Shown: one piece after another, positions 45,498-56,322 of the stretch
Position numbering within the stretch: position 1 is the first letter of the stretch
How the letters are laid out: each line of letters opens with the position of its first letter
The notes under the pieces: model-generated
Seen by the model: only the letters and a program-made list of their open reading frames with translations
Databases searched by the model: none
Told to the model about the DNA's origin: nothing
Program-made: the position numbers and the translations under genes
Source of the DNA: Amycolatopsis sp. FBCC-B4732
GTDB lineage: Bacteria > Actinomycetota > Actinomycetes > Mycobacteriales > Pseudonocardiaceae
DNA: 64,000 nt
Assembly (NCBI RefSeq): GCF_023008405.1
Contig: NZ_CP095376.1
Coordinates: forward strand, 6,862,501 to 6,926,500
Reading direction: 5' to 3'

Positions 45498-46268
45498 CAC
45501 CTTCGCCCACGCCGGGTCGGTGCACAGCGTGCAGCCCGGCCCGAAGAAGACGCCCTTGGCCCGGGTGTCACCCGCCAGCCAATACCGGAACCACGCGGTG
45601 ATCGCGCCGCGGAAACCACCGGCGTCGCCCACCGCGGTGAAGTGGGTGGCTCCGGCCAGTTCGCCGTAGACCGCGGGGACGTGCGACGCGGCGTAGTAGC
45701 GCGGGATGACCAGCAGTCCCGGCACGACGATCACGTCGAGCTGGCCGCCGAGGAAGAACACCGGGCCGTGCAGCGCCGGAACGAATCCGAGCGGCCCCGG
45801 CTCGAGCGGGACGGTGGTGGTGATCAACGGGTCCGCGCCGGCGGCGATGGCCCCGCCGCCGCCCTGCGAGTGCCCGGTCGCGCCGATGTGCGCGGTGTCG
45901 ATCCGGCCGAAGTACCGGCTGCCGGGCCGCGCGTTCTCCGCCACGAGCGTCCGGGCGCCGGCCAGCATTTCCACACCGCTCCCCGAGCTGGGCGTGTCGG
46001 CGGCCGCGACGACGAACCCGTACGACGCGAGGTGGCGCAGCAGCGGCGCGTAGATCGCCGGGGTCGCGCCCGTTCCGTTGCCCCACACGATGACCGGGTG
46101 CCGGTCGCCGCCGAGGTCGGCGGGCCGGAAGACGGTGTGGGTCCCGTCGAGGGCTTCGCTGACGACCGCGAAGGGACCCGGCTGGCCCCAGTGCACCGGA
46201 TCCGCCAGCGCCTGCTGGGGCGCCACGAAAAGGGCGGTCAAAATGGCCACGAGCCAGAGACGTCGCAC
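45468..46268 (-). CDS. Secreted alpha/beta hydrolase (chlorophyllase/lipase-like)
   Basis: 266 residues from GTG 46268, with AGGAGG upstream. Signal peptide VRRLWLVAILTALFVAPQQALA. Nucleophile Ser in IGATGHSQGGGGAIAAG; Asp in GGQLDVIV; His in AGATHFTAV. Resembles extracellular polyester hydrolases/chlorophyllase-like enzymes. Four cysteines near the C-terminus may form disulfides. Overlaps the convergent Lnt-like gene by 30 bp. Confidence 0.85.
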   Translation of the reverse strand: MRRLWLVAILTALFVAPQQALADPVHWGQPGPFAVVSEALDGTHTVFRPADLGGDRHPVIVWGNGTGATPAIYAPLLRHLASYGFVVAAADTPSSGSGVEMLAGARTLVAENARPGSRYFGRIDTAHIGATGHSQGGGGAIAAGADPLITTTVPLEPGPLGFVPALHGPVFFLGGQLDVIVVPGLLVIPRYYAASHVPAVYGELAGATHFTAVGDAGGFRGAITAWFRYWLAGDTRAKGVFFGPGCTLCTDPAWAKVLRNGLALQV

Positions 46269-46450
46269 GGCTCCTCCTGTTTCGCCGGTGGACCAGTCCC
46301 TCTGACCATCGGCCAGGAGCGCCGTTCTCTTGGTTGTCACTTGTCACAACAAACGGCCACCATCTCTGAGCGTTGTCCCAGGTCGCCACTCCGGCGCTGT
46401 GACCGATCATGAGCTGCATCACTTACTGATGGGTAACTGGAGGCAGTGGA

Positions 46451-47314
46451 ATGCGGGTCACCAAAGGCGGTGCCAAGCGGATCCTCACAGCGGTCGTGGC
46501 GGCGGTCACCCTCGGCGTCGCCGCCCCGGCGGTCGCCGAAGCGGCGCCGAGCAGCGGCTGGAACGACTGGGGCTGCCGCCCCTCGGCCACGCACCCCCAG
46601 CCCGTGGTCCTGGTGCACGGGCTCGGCGCGAACGACACCGTCAACTGGTTCTTCCACGCGCCGAAGATCGCCGCCCAGGGCTACTGCGTCTTCTCCCTGA
46701 CCTACGGCACCGGGATCCTCCCCGGCGTCGGCGGGCTGGCCCCCATGCGGGACAGCGCCGGCCAGCTCGGCCGGTTCGTCGACAAGGTCCGGGCGACGAC
46801 GGGCGCGGCGAAGGTCGACATCGTCGGCCACTCCGAAGGCAGCACGATGCCCGCGTACTACCTGAAGTACGGCGGCGGCGCGGCGAAGGTCGCGAACTTC
46901 GTCGGCTTCGGCGCCAACTACCGCGGCACCACGCTCGGCGGCCTCGACGCCCTCGCCAAGGCCCTCCTCACGACCGTCCCGGGCCTGGACCTGGTCCTCA
47001 AGACGGCGTGCGGCGCGTGCAAGGAGTACCTGGCCCCGTCGGCCTTCCTGGACGACCTCGCCCGCGGCGGCGTGCACGTCGCCGGACCGGCGTACACGAG
47101 CATCGTGAGCAAGTACGACGAGGTCGTGACGCCGTACACGAGCGGGATCCTGAACGAGCCGGGCGCGAAGGACGTCGTGCTGCAGGACTTCTGCGCGTCC
47201 GACGCTTCGGGCCACCTGAGCCAGGCGATCGACCCGAACGTCACCGGCCTGATCCTGCACGCGCTCGACGCGAGCTACCTTCCGAAGTGCACGCCGTTCA
47301 CGCTTCCGCTGTGA
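46451..47314 (+). CDS. Secreted lipase/esterase (EstA-like)
   Basis: 287 residues, ATG with GGAGG upstream. Signal peptide ends at AEAAPSS. Family of Streptomyces and Bacillus LipA-type lipases: VVLVHGLGANDTVNWFF (oxyanion), Ser in DIVGHSEGSTMPAYYL, Asp in SIVSKYDEVVTPY, His in SDASGHLSQ. Extracellular; converges with the flavin monooxygenase (17-bp overlap). Confidence 0.9.
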   Translation: MRVTKGGAKRILTAVVAAVTLGVAAPAVAEAAPSSGWNDWGCRPSATHPQPVVLVHGLGANDTVNWFFHAPKIAAQGYCVFSLTYGTGILPGVGGLAPMRDSAGQLGRFVDKVRATTGAAKVDIVGHSEGSTMPAYYLKYGGGAAKVANFVGFGANYRGTTLGGLDALAKALLTTVPGLDLVLKTACGACKEYLAPSAFLDDLARGGVHVAGPAYTSIVSKYDEVVTPYTSGILNEPGAKDVVLQDFCASDASGHLSQAIDPNVTGLILHALDASYLPKCTPFTLPL

Positions 47315-48455
47315 GCGGGTTCTGCCCGAGGAAGCGCCGCCCGTTCTCGGCGGACTCGCGCACCGCGGCGAACCCGTAGCCCACCATCGCCGTTTCGTAG
47401 GCCTCGACGGCCTCGAGCAGCGGAGACCCGGCCAGCGCGGCCGCCAGCACCGCACCATCGCGCAACGCGGTGTTGGCGCCCGCGCCGCCGGCCGGGCTCA
47501 TGGCGTGGATCGCGTCGCCGACGAGCGTCACGCGTGAAGGGGCCCACCGTGCGATCGGGACGCTCGTGCGGATCGGCTGCGGGAACGTCGCCGGGACGTC
47601 CCAGTGCCCGATCATCGCGCCGGCCAGCGGGTGCCAGCCGTCGACCAGCCCCAGCGCCAGCTTCCGGAGGTCGCCGGGCGCCATCGCGGCGAGTTCGGCC
47701 TCGTCGTGCCCGACGACTTCCCAGCGCGCGCCCACCGAACACGTCATGTAGCTCTCGGCGTCGCGCAGCCGCAGGTCCGGCACCAGCCGCGCGCAGGCGT
47801 CGGCGACCGGTCCGGGGTAGTCGACCGGGGCGAACCCGGCCATCGTCCGGTCCGGCCCGACGATCATGGTGAACACCGCGAACATCTCCGGCTCGAACAG
47901 CGCCCGGGTCTCCGGGGTGAGCGGGATCCGGCCGTAGAGGTGCACGAGCCCGGCGTCGACGACCTCGGCGTGCGGCAGGTACTGCCGCCGCACCGGGGAG
48001 TTGATCCCGTCGGCCCCGACCAGCAGGCTGCCGCGGGTGGAAGTCCCGTCGGCGAAGTGCGCGGTCACGCCGTCGTCGTCGGTTTCGTAGTGCGTGAACC
48101 GCTTGCCGTAACGGACTTCCTGGCCGTGCAGCAGGATCTGCCGCAGGGTGAAGCGGTTGACGTTGAGGTGGGTTCCCTCGTCCGCCAAACGCGTGACCAG
48201 GCCCAGCCGCTCGTCGTAGACGTTGGTGTGCGGCCGCGCCCGGCCCGCGGTGGCGTGGAAGAGTGCGTGCAGCTCCGGCGGCAGCACCTCGCGCAACGCC
48301 GAGTCGCCGACGTCACCGATGTGCAGCCGGTAGCCCTGCTTGCGCGCGCCCGCCGATTCGTCGCGTTCGTGGACCTCGCAGGGGATTCCGGCCCGGCGCA
48401 GGCCGTGCGCGAGGCTCAAGCCACCCAGACCGGCCCCGATGATGATCACCGACAC
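47298..48455 (-). CDS. FAD-dependent monooxygenase
   Basis: 385 residues from GTG 48455, with AAGGGAC upstream. VSVIIIGAGLGGLSLAHGLRRAGIPCEVHERDE at the N-terminus; DG motif LLVGADGINSPVRRQYLP; GD motif SRVTLVGDAIHAMSPAGGAGANTALRDGAVL. PHBH-fold hydroxylase of antibiotic or aromatic metabolism; substrate unknown. Monocistronic; the upstream region has CCGGACT repeated at 48513 and 48528. Confidence 0.88.
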   Translation of the reverse strand: MSVIIIGAGLGGLSLAHGLRRAGIPCEVHERDESAGARKQGYRLHIGDVGDSALREVLPPELHALFHATAGRARPHTNVYDERLGLVTRLADEGTHLNVNRFTLRQILLHGQEVRYGKRFTHYETDDDGVTAHFADGTSTRGSLLVGADGINSPVRRQYLPHAEVVDAGLVHLYGRIPLTPETRALFEPEMFAVFTMIVGPDRTMAGFAPVDYPGPVADACARLVPDLRLRDAESYMTCSVGARWEVVGHDEAELAAMAPGDLRKLALGLVDGWHPLAGAMIGHWDVPATFPQPIRTSVPIARWAPSRVTLVGDAIHAMSPAGGAGANTALRDGAVLAAALAGSPLLEAVEAYETAMVGYGFAAVRESAENGRRFLGQNPLTAEA

Positions 48456-48562
48456 AGCTGTCCCTTCGTCGCTTCCGAGGAAGGGACGCACAGGTGAGCC
48501 TGGCTGCGCCGCCCGGACTAACCCATACCGGACTGTGTCTTCGCGCGTCCTCGCTTTCGACG

Positions 48563-49708
48563 TTAGCGCACGCGATCTCCGGCGCGCCACACCGAGTTCG
48601 TGAGCGGCACCCCCGGCCGGTACGCCAGGTGCGTCACCGAAGGCGCGTCGAGGACGTGGATGTCCGCCCGCGCCCCCGGCCGCAGCACGCCGACGTCGTC
48701 GCGGCGCAACGCCTTCGCGCCGCCCGCGGTCGCGGCCCAGACGGCCTCCTCGATCGTCATCCGCAGCTGCAGCACCGCCGTCGCCACGCAGAACGCCATC
48801 GACGTCGTGTACGAGCTGCCGGGGTTGGCGTTGCTGGCCAGCGCAACCGTCGCCCCCGCGTCGAGCAGCCGCCGGGCCGGCGCCATCGCCTGCCGGGTCG
48901 ACAAGTCGCACGCGGGCAGCAGGGTCGCCACGGTTTCCGACGCGGCCAGCGCCTCGACGTCGGCGTCGCTGAGGTACGTGCAGTGGTCGACGCTCGCCGC
49001 GCCGAGCTCCACCGCGAGCCGCACGCCGGGTCCCTCGCCGAGCTGGTTGCCGTGCACCCGCAGGCCGAGCCCGCGTCCGGCGGCGGCCTTCAGGACCCGC
49101 GCCGACTGGGCTTCGTCGAACGCGCCGGTCTCGCAGAACACGTCCGCCCAGCGCACGCTTCCCGCCACCGCGTCGAGCATTTCGCCGCACACGAGGTCCA
49201 CATAGGACTCCGCGTCGGCGCCCGGCGGCACCAGGTGCGCACCGAGGAACGTGACTTCGTCGGCCACCGCACCGGCGATCCGCGCGCTCCGGGCTTCGTC
49301 CTCGACGGTCAATCCGTAGCCCGTCTTGGTCTCCAGGCACGTCGTCCCCTGCCGGGCCGCTTCGTCGACGTGCCGGCGCAGGTTGGCCGCCAGCTGCTCG
49401 TCCGACGCCTCCCGCGTGGCGCCGACGGTGATCGCGATTCCCCCGGCGGTGTAGGGCTTCCCCGCCATCCGGGCTTCGAACTCGGCGGTGCGGTCACCGG
49501 CGAAGACGAGGTGCGTGTGGCTGTCGACCCAGCCCGGCAGCACCGCGCGGTCTTCGACGTCGACGCGCTCGTCCGCGTCCGGTGCGTCGGACGCGCTGCC
49601 CACCCAGGCGACGCGCGAGCCGTCCAGTACCAAGGCCGCGTCGGACAGCCGGCCCAGCTCGGGGTCGTTCGTGGTGAGCTCGCCGATACCCGTGATCAGG
49701 ACTGCCAC
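48563..49708 (-). CDS. hutI: Imidazolonepropionase
   Basis: 381 residues, GTG start. Amidohydrolase fold with metal site [28 protein letters not shown] and a later His in VDHCTYL, then ASNANPGSS. Converts imidazolonepropionate to N-formimino-L-glutamate, third step of histidine breakdown. Last gene of the hut operon, overlapping hutF by 13 bp. Confidence 0.95.
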   Translation of the reverse strand: MAVLITGIGELTTNDPELGRLSDAALVLDGSRVAWVGSASDAPDADERVDVEDRAVLPGWVDSHTHLVFAGDRTAEFEARMAGKPYTAGGIAITVGATREASDEQLAANLRRHVDEAARQGTTCLETKTGYGLTVEDEARSARIAGAVADEVTFLGAHLVPPGADAESYVDLVCGEMLDAVAGSVRWADVFCETGAFDEAQSARVLKAAAGRGLGLRVHGNQLGEGPGVRLAVELGAASVDHCTYLSDADVEALAASETVATLLPACDLSTRQAMAPARRLLDAGATVALASNANPGSSYTTSMAFCVATAVLQLRMTIEEAVWAATAGGAKALRRDDVGVLRPGARADIHVLDAPSVTHLAYRPGVPLTNSVWRAGDRVR

Positions 49709-51033
49709 AGTGCCTCGATCTCCTTCGCCAGCAAAGTTTCCGGTCGTTCGATCAGCTGGTGCGCGCCTTCGCGCACGACCTCGCGGCCCGCCACGACGAC
49801 GTGCCGGACGTCGGCGCCGGACGCGGCGAACACCACGCCCGAGGGCTCGATCCCGGCCGTCCGCACCGAATCCAGGGTCACGGTGACGAGGTCCGCGCCC
49901 GCCCCCTCGGCGAGCGCGCCGACCTCGGACCACCCGGTCGCGGCGTGGTCGGTGCCCGCTTCGAGAAGTTCCTCGGCGGTGAACCGGCCGCGTTCCTCGC
50001 TGGCCAGCCGGTCGTCCAGCTCCAGCGCGCGGGTTTCTTCGAAGGCGTCGACGACGGCGTTGCTGTCGCTGCCGACGCTCAGCCGCACCCCGGCGTCCCG
50101 CAGGGCGCGGGCGGGGCCGATGCCGTCGCCGAGGTCGCGTTCGGTGGTCGGGCAGAAGCAGGCCCGCGCCCCGCGCAGCCGCTCGATGTCCGACGCCGTG
50201 AGGTGCGTGGCGTGCACGGCGACCAGCCGGTCGGTCAGCACTCCGCGCTCGTGCAGCAGTTCGGTGGGCGTGCGCCCGTACGCGGCCAGGCACTGCTCGT
50301 TTTCGGCCCGCTGCTCCGACAGGTGGACGTGCACCACCCGTGGACTGTCCACAACAGACAATTCCTCGGCCGGAACCGCGCGCACCGAATGGATCGCGGC
50401 GCCGACGCGGAACAGCTCGTCCTCCCGCAACGACGCCACCCGTGAAGCCCACGCCGAGGCCGAGCCGTCGGAGAACCGCCGCTGGACCTCGTCGGGCTCG
50501 ACGCCGATGCCGCCCGCCAGGTAGCACGTGTCCAGCAGCGTCAGCCGGATCCCCGCGTCGGCGGCGGCCTGCCGCAGCGCCGCCCCCATCGCGTTCGGGT
50601 CGGCGTAGGGCTTCCCGCCGGGCGCGTGGTGCAGGTAGTGGAACTCCCCCGCGCTGGTGTACCCGCCCAGGACCATCTCGGCGTAGACCCCGCGCGCCAG
50701 CCGGTAGTAGGTGTCGGGGTCGAGCCGGGACGCGAGCGCGTACATCCGCTCCCGCCACGTCCAGAACGTGCCGCGTTCGTCGTGCGTCCGCCCGCGCAGC
50801 GCCCGGTGGAAGGCGTGCGAGTGCCCGTTCGCGAACCCCGGCAGCGTCAGGCCTTCGAGCACGGTGCCCGTGCGCGGCGAATCCGGGGTCACGCCCGTGA
50901 TCCGGCCGTCGGCAACGTCGATCCGCACGCCGGACGCGATCCCGGCCGGCAGCCACGCCTGTTCGCACCAGAAAACTGTCGGTGCCTGACGATAGGCTGG
51001 AGACGGGGGGCGCCCCCACGGGCCGGAGGTCAT
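49696..51033 (-). CDS. hutF: Formimidoylglutamate deiminase
   Basis: 445 residues. Amidohydrolase with [16 protein letters not shown] (HxH), [25 protein letters not shown], and [11 protein letters not shown] (Asp). Deiminates N-formimino-L-glutamate to N-formyl-L-glutamate and ammonia, so this organism uses the HutF route rather than direct formiminoglutamase. ATGA overlap with the M20 gene before it. Confidence 0.93.
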   Translation of the reverse strand: MTSGPWGRPPSPAYRQAPTVFWCEQAWLPAGIASGVRIDVADGRITGVTPDSPRTGTVLEGLTLPGFANGHSHAFHRALRGRTHDERGTFWTWRERMYALASRLDPDTYYRLARGVYAEMVLGGYTSAGEFHYLHHAPGGKPYADPNAMGAALRQAAADAGIRLTLLDTCYLAGGIGVEPDEVQRRFSDGSASAWASRVASLREDELFRVGAAIHSVRAVPAEELSVVDSPRVVHVHLSEQRAENEQCLAAYGRTPTELLHERGVLTDRLVAVHATHLTASDIERLRGARACFCPTTERDLGDGIGPARALRDAGVRLSVGSDSNAVVDAFEETRALELDDRLASEERGRFTAEELLEAGTDHAATGWSEVGALAEGAGADLVTVTLDSVRTAGIEPSGVVFAASGADVRHVVVAGREVVREGAHQLIERPETLLAKEIEALWQS

Positions 51034-52226
51034 CGCGCCAGCCGTTCCAGGATCGTGGCCAGCGCCGCCGCGCCCGCTTCGACGTCGGCGGTCTCGGCGA
51101 ACTCCTCCGGCGAGTGGCTGATCCCGGTCGGGTTGCGCACGTAGAGCATCCCGGCCGGGACGAACCCGGCGAGGATCGCGGCGTCGTGCCCGGCGCCGGT
51201 CGGCAGCTCCGGCGGCCCGCCGAGCCACCCGCCGAGGTCGTCGCGCAGCCGATCGTCGAACACCACATCGTCCGAATAGGACTCCCGGGTCACCTCCACC
51301 CGGCAGCCTTCTTCCTCCGCCGCCGCCTCGGCCGCCCGCGTGATGTCCTCGACCAGTGCGGGGGTCGCGGTCCCCGGCACCCGCGCGTCGAGCCACAGGT
51401 CCACAGTGGACGCGATGACGTTGGTGCCGCCCGGCGTCGGCACGAGCCGCCCGACGGTCGCCCGCGCGTCCGGCACCGCGCGGGCCAGCCGCCGGACGGC
51501 GGTGACCGTCGCGGCGGCGGGCAGCATCGGGTCGGCCCGGTCGGCGAGCAACGTCGCCCCGGCGTGGTTCCCCTGCCCCGCGAAGGAAAACCGCCACCGC
51601 CCGTGCGCGATCACCGTGTTCCCGACCGCCACCGGAGCGCCGAGGTCGATCAGCCCGCGCCCCTGCTCGACGTGCAGCTCGACGAACTTCCCGACCAGCC
51701 CCAGCCGTTCGGGGTCGGCCCCGATCAGGGCCGGGTCGAAGCCGGACCGCCCGGCGGCCTCGGCGAACGTGACGCCGTCGGCGTCCCGCAGCCCGCGTGC
51801 CTTGTCGGCGTCGATCGTGCCGGTGAGCAGCCGCGAACCGAGGCACGGGACGCCGAACCGGCCGCCCTCCTCCTCGGTGAACACGACGACGGCGAACGGC
51901 TTCCCCGGCCGGAAACCCCGCGCCTGCAGGGCTTCCACCGCGGCGAGCGCGCTGACGACGCCGAGCGGGCCGTCGAACGCGCCGCCGCCGGGCACCGAGT
52001 CGAGGTGGCTGCCGGTGACGACGGCGTCCGGCCCCGGCGGCCCCCACCACGCCCAGATGTTGCCGTTGTGGTCGGTGTCGACGTCCAGCCCGAGCCCGAG
52101 CGCCCGCTCGCCGAACCACGCGCGCAGGTCCTGCTCGGGCGCGTCGAAGGCGTGCCGCGAGTACCCGCCGCGTTTCGGGTCACGCCCGACGTCGTCGATT
52201 TCCGCGAGCAGCCCGGAGGCCGTCAC
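51030..52226 (-). CDS. M20-family amidohydrolase (allantoate amidohydrolase-like), candidate HutG substitute
   Basis: 398 residues, GTG start. AllC/hydantoinase-carbamoylase family: [22 protein letters not shown] (metal His/Asp), [39 protein letters not shown]. Metal-dependent cleavage of N-carbamoyl or N-formyl amino acids. It is coupled to hutU on one side and hutF on the other, and no HutG-type deformylase is present, so N-formylglutamate is a plausible substrate. The Streptomyces hut region has the same order. Confidence 0.88.
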   Translation of the reverse strand: MTASGLLAEIDDVGRDPKRGGYSRHAFDAPEQDLRAWFGERALGLGLDVDTDHNGNIWAWWGPPGPDAVVTGSHLDSVPGGGAFDGPLGVVSALAAVEALQARGFRPGKPFAVVVFTEEEGGRFGVPCLGSRLLTGTIDADKARGLRDADGVTFAEAAGRSGFDPALIGADPERLGLVGKFVELHVEQGRGLIDLGAPVAVGNTVIAHGRWRFSFAGQGNHAGATLLADRADPMLPAAATVTAVRRLARAVPDARATVGRLVPTPGGTNVIASTVDLWLDARVPGTATPALVEDITRAAEAAAEEEGCRVEVTRESYSDDVVFDDRLRDDLGGWLGGPPELPTGAGHDAAILAGFVPAGMLYVRNPTGISHSPEEFAETADVEAGAAALATILERLAR

Positions 52227-53875
52227 GCCTGCTCCCGCATCGGCACCCGCACGCCGCGCTCGTCGGCGACTTCGTTCGCGCGGTCGTACCCGGCGTCGAC
52301 GTGCCGGATGACGCCCATGCCCGGATCGTTGGTGAGGACGCGCTCCAGCTTCTGCGCGGCTAAGCCCGTCCCGTCGGCGACGCTGACCTGCCCGGCGTGG
52401 ATGGACCGGCCCATGCCGACGCCGCCGCCGTGGTGGATCGACACCCAGCTGGCGCCGGACGAGGTGTTGACCAGCGCGTTCAGCAGCGGCCAGTCGGCGA
52501 TCGCGTCCGAGCCGTCAGCCATGCCTTCGGTTTCGCGGTACGGCGAGGCGACGCTACCGGAGTCGAGGTGGTCGCGGCCGATGACGACCGGCGCCTTCAG
52601 CTCACCGCCGGCGACCATCTCGTTGAACCGCAGGCCGGCCAGGTGGCGTTCGCCGTAGCCGAGCCAGCAGATCCGGGCGGGCAGGCCCTGGAACGCCACG
52701 CGCTCACCGGCCAGCTTGATCCAGCGGGCGAGGGATTCGTTCTCCGGGAACAGTTCCAGCATCGCGCGGTCGGTCGCGGCGATGTCCTCGGGGTCGCCGG
52801 AGAGCGCGGCCCAGCGGAACGGGCCGTTGCCCTCGCAGAACAGCGGGCGGATGTAGGCGGGCACGAACCCGGGGAAGTCGAACGCGCGCTCGCAGCCGCC
52901 GAGCTTCGCCTCGCCGCGCAGGGAGTTGCCGTAGTCGAAGACTTCCGCGCCCTTGTCGAGGAACCCGAGCATGGCGTCGACGTGGTCGGCCATCGACTCG
53001 CGCGAGCGGTCGGTGAACTCGTCCGGCTTCTTGGCCGCGTAGTCGTGCCAGTCCTCGACGGCGATGCCCTTGGGCAGGTAGGAAAGCGGGTCGTGTGCGG
53101 ACGTCTGGTCGGTCACGATGTCGACCTCGACGTCGCGGCGCAGCAGCTCCGGCAGCACCTCGGCCGCGTTCCCGACGACGCCGACCGACAGCGGCCGCTT
53201 CTCGCGCTTGGCTTTGGTGACCCGGGCGATGGCGTCGTCGAGGTCGTCGGCCACCTCGTCGAGGTAGCGCGTCTCGACGCGGCGGTGCGCGCGCTGCGGG
53301 TCGCACTCGATGACGAGCGCGACCCCGTCGTTCATGGTCACCGCGAGTGGCTGCGCGCCGCCCATCCCGCCGAGGCCGGCGGTCACGGTGAGGGTGCCTT
53401 TCAGCGTCCCGCCGAACTTCTTCTTCGCCACGGCGGCGAACGTTTCGTACGTGCCCTGGAGGATGCCCTGGGTGCCGATGTAGATCCACGAACCCGCGGT
53501 CATCTGCCCGTACATCGTCAGGCCCTGCTGCTCGAGCCGGCGGAATTCGGGCCAGGTCGCCCAGTCCCCCACCAGGTTCGAGTTCGCGATCAGCACGCGC
53601 GGCGCCCACTCGTGCGTGCGGAAGACGCCGACCGGCTTGCCGGACTGGACGAGTAGCGTCTCGTCGGTGTCCAAAGTGGTCAGTTCGCGGGTGATCGCGT
53701 CGAAGCTGGCCCAGTTGCGCGCGGCCTTGCCGGTGCCCCCGTAGACGACCAGGTCCTCCGGCCGCTCGGCGACGTCGGGGTCGAGGTTGTTGTGGAACAT
53801 CCGCAGCGCGGCTTCGGTCTGCCACGACTTGGCGGTGAGCTGGGTGCCGCGGGCGGCACGGACTACGCGGGACAT
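52223..53875 (-). CDS. hutU: Urocanate hydratase
   Basis: 550 residues. NAD-dependent urocanase with [76 protein letters not shown] and [16 protein letters not shown] signatures. Converts urocanate to imidazolonepropionate. The ATG overlaps the hutH stop by one base, so hutH-hutU-M20-hutF-hutI is one operon. Confidence 0.95.
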   Translation of the reverse strand: MSRVVRAARGTQLTAKSWQTEAALRMFHNNLDPDVAERPEDLVVYGGTGKAARNWASFDAITRELTTLDTDETLLVQSGKPVGVFRTHEWAPRVLIANSNLVGDWATWPEFRRLEQQGLTMYGQMTAGSWIYIGTQGILQGTYETFAAVAKKKFGGTLKGTLTVTAGLGGMGGAQPLAVTMNDGVALVIECDPQRAHRRVETRYLDEVADDLDDAIARVTKAKREKRPLSVGVVGNAAEVLPELLRRDVEVDIVTDQTSAHDPLSYLPKGIAVEDWHDYAAKKPDEFTDRSRESMADHVDAMLGFLDKGAEVFDYGNSLRGEAKLGGCERAFDFPGFVPAYIRPLFCEGNGPFRWAALSGDPEDIAATDRAMLELFPENESLARWIKLAGERVAFQGLPARICWLGYGERHLAGLRFNEMVAGGELKAPVVIGRDHLDSGSVASPYRETEGMADGSDAIADWPLLNALVNTSSGASWVSIHHGGGVGMGRSIHAGQVSVADGTGLAAQKLERVLTNDPGMGVIRHVDAGYDRANEVADERGVRVPMREQA

Positions 53876-55434
53876 CAGACCTCCAGGTAGGGCGCGTGAG
53901 TGTTCCGGGCGGCGGCGAGGACGGCGCCGGAGCGGACGAGTTCTTCGGCGGCCGCGATCTCGGGCGCCAGGTGCCGGTCGGGGCCGGGGCCCGCGACCTT
54001 CGTGCGGAGCAGGTCCCGGACGCGGCCGGTGACCGGCGACGGCTCGAGCGGCGCGCGGAAGTCCAGCGCGCGGGCCGCGGTCAGCAGCTCGATCGCGAGC
54101 ACGGTGGTCAGGCCGTCGACGGCCTTGCGCAGCTTCCGCGCGGCCGACCAGCCCATGGAGACGTGGTCCTCCTGCATGGCGCTGCTCGGGATCGAGTCGA
54201 CGGACGCGGGCACGGCGAGCCGCTTGAGCTCGCTGACCACGGCGGCCTGCGTGTACTGCGCGATCATGTGGCCGGAGTCGACGCCGGGGTCGTGCGCGAG
54301 GAACGGCGGCAGGCCGTGCGAGCGCGCCTTGTCGAGCATCCGGTCGGTGCGGCGTTCGGCGATGCTGGCGACGTCGGCGATCGGGATGGCCAGGAAGTCC
54401 AGCACGTACGCGACGGGCGCGCCGTGGAAGTTGCCGTTGGACTCGACGCGGCCGTCGGCCAGCACGACGGGATTGTCCACAGCGGACATCAGCTCGCGCT
54501 CCCCGACGAGCTCGGCGTGCGCGAGGCTGTCGCGCGCCGCGCCGTGCACCTGCGGGGAGCAGCGCAGCGAATAGGCGTCCTGGACGCGGTTGCAGTCCGG
54601 GCCGCGGTGGCTCTCGACGATCTTCGAGCCCTGCAGCGCCTGCCACATCCGTTCGGCCGACAGGGCCTGCCCGGGGTGCGGCCGCAGCGCCTGGAGGTCG
54701 GCGGCGAAGGCGCGGTCGGTGCCGAGCAGCGCCTCGACGCTCATCGCGGCGGTCAGGTCGGCGATGTCGAAGAGCCGGTGCAGGTCGGCGGCGGCGAGCA
54801 GGAGCATGCCGAGCATGCCGTCGGTGCCGTTGGTGAGGGCGAGACCCTCCTTCTCGGCGAGCACGACCGGCTCGATCCCGGCGTCCTTCAGCGCTTCGCC
54901 GGCTTCGACGAGCTCGCCCCGGTACGTCACCTGTCCCTCGCCCATCAGCGCGAGCGCGACGGCGGCCAGCGGCGCGAGGTCGCCGGAGCAGCCGAGCGAG
55001 CCGTACTCGTGGACGATCGGGGTGATGTCGGCGTTGAGCAGGGCCGCAAGCGTTTGCGCGGTGCCCGGGCGGACGCCGGTGTACCCGCTGGCGAGGGTCC
55101 GCAGCCGCAACAGCATCAGCGCGCGGACGACCTCGGCCTCGACGGCGGGTCCGGCGCCGGCGGCGTGCGAGCGGATCAGGCTGCGCTGCAGCGCGGTCCG
55201 GCTCTCGACCGGGATGTGGCGGGTGGCCAGCGCGCCGAAGCCGGTCGAGACGCCGTAGGTGGGCGTGACGGCGTGGGCGAGGTTCTCGATGTGCTGGCGG
55301 GTCGCGGCGAGGGTCTTCTCGGCCGCGTCCGTAAGCCTGACCGGCGCGTAGCCACGGACGACGTCGACGACCTGGGCGGCGGTGAGGGGTTCGAGGCCCA
55401 GGAGCACAGTTTCCGGCATGGGCTCATTGGACAT
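53875..55434 (-). CDS. hutH: Histidine ammonia-lyase
   Basis: 519 residues from ATG 55434, with GGAAGGA upstream (MPET at 55419 is possible). The MIO prosthetic group is formed from CSG (residues 149-151) in [15 protein letters not shown], with Cys where most HALs have Ala. Other motifs: [33 protein letters not shown]. Deaminates L-histidine to urocanate. First gene of the hut operon, divergent from an IclR regulator. Confidence 0.94.
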   Translation of the reverse strand: MSNEPMPETVLLGLEPLTAAQVVDVVRGYAPVRLTDAAEKTLAATRQHIENLAHAVTPTYGVSTGFGALATRHIPVESRTALQRSLIRSHAAGAGPAVEAEVVRALMLLRLRTLASGYTGVRPGTAQTLAALLNADITPIVHEYGSLGCSGDLAPLAAVALALMGEGQVTYRGELVEAGEALKDAGIEPVVLAEKEGLALTNGTDGMLGMLLLAAADLHRLFDIADLTAAMSVEALLGTDRAFAADLQALRPHPGQALSAERMWQALQGSKIVESHRGPDCNRVQDAYSLRCSPQVHGAARDSLAHAELVGERELMSAVDNPVVLADGRVESNGNFHGAPVAYVLDFLAIPIADVASIAERRTDRMLDKARSHGLPPFLAHDPGVDSGHMIAQYTQAAVVSELKRLAVPASVDSIPSSAMQEDHVSMGWSAARKLRKAVDGLTTVLAIELLTAARALDFRAPLEPSPVTGRVRDLLRTKVAGPGPDRHLAPEIAAAEELVRSGAVLAAARNTHAPYLEV

Positions 55435-55473
55435 CGTCCTTCCCGCTGGTGGGATGGCCCACGGGGTGGTTCT

Positions 55474-55489
55474 GTCTGGTATCCCAGAC
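55474..55489. promoter_or_regulatory. Candidate IclR operator of hutH
   Basis: GTCTGG-TATC-CCAGAC is a perfect inverted repeat in the 69-bp gap between hutH and the IclR gene. Binding by the regulator is inferred from position. Confidence 0.55.
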
Positions 55490-55503
55490 GCTAGGGTCGG
55501 GCC

Positions 55504-56292
55504 ATGGGTGACAGCAGCGAGGTCCCGGCGCTGCGCCGCGGCCTCGCGGTGCTGCGCCTGCTCGCGACGCGCCCCGGCCCGGTGACCGCGGCGGCGATCG
55601 CGCGCGAGGCGGGCCTCCCCCGCTCGACGACGTACCACCTGCTCAACGAGCTGGAAGCCGCCGGCTTCGTCGTCCACCTGCCCGCCGAACGCCGCTACGG
55701 CCTGGGCATCGCTGCGTTCGAGCTCGGCTCGGCGTACCTGCGGCACGACCCCCTCGAGCGGCTCGCCGGGCCGTTGCTGCGCAAGCTCGTCGACCGCGTC
55801 GGCCACACCGCGCACCTCGGCGTGCTGCACGGCAGCGAGTCGCTGTACCTGATCAAGGAGCGCCCGCTCCGCCCGGAGACGCTGGTGACCGAGGTCGGCG
55901 TCCGCCTGCCGGCCCAGCTGACGGCGTCCGGCCGCGCGATCCTGCGCCACCTGCCCGCCCCGCACGTCCGTGCGCTGTTCCCTTCGGCGGCGGCGTTCGT
56001 GCTCCGCACGGGCCGCGGCCCGGGAACGCTGGCCGACCTGCGCCGCACGCTGACCGCGGAGCGCCGCCTCGGCTGGTCGGTCGAAGACGGCCACGTCACG
56101 GCGGGTTTCGCCTCGGTGGCCTGCCCGGTCTTCGACCACGGCGCCCGCCCGATGGCGGCGATCAGTGTCACGCTGCGCCACCACTGCGCGGCGGACCCGT
56201 GCGAGGAGACGTGGCCGGAGCTGGCGACCGAGGTGGCGGCCACAGCCGCCGAGCTGACCACCCGCATCGGCGGCCACCCGGTCGCGCCGTAA
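55504..56292 (+). CDS. IclR-family regulator, probably of hut genes
   Basis: 262 residues. N-terminal HTH (RRGLAVLRLLATRPGPVTAAAIAREAGLPRSTTYHLLNELEAAGFV) and a GAF-like IclR ligand domain (RPETLVTEVGVRLPAQLTASGRAIL, VEDGHVTAGFASVACPVFDHG). Divergent from hutH. Urocanate is the likely ligand. Confidence 0.85.
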   Translation: MGDSSEVPALRRGLAVLRLLATRPGPVTAAAIAREAGLPRSTTYHLLNELEAAGFVVHLPAERRYGLGIAAFELGSAYLRHDPLERLAGPLLRKLVDRVGHTAHLGVLHGSESLYLIKERPLRPETLVTEVGVRLPAQLTASGRAILRHLPAPHVRALFPSAAAFVLRTGRGPGTLADLRRTLTAERRLGWSVEDGHVTAGFASVACPVFDHGARPMAAISVTLRHHCAADPCEETWPELATEVAATAAELTTRIGGHPVAP

Positions 56293-56322
56293 CGCCGTCC
56301 TGATCGCCTTCGATCCCGTGGT

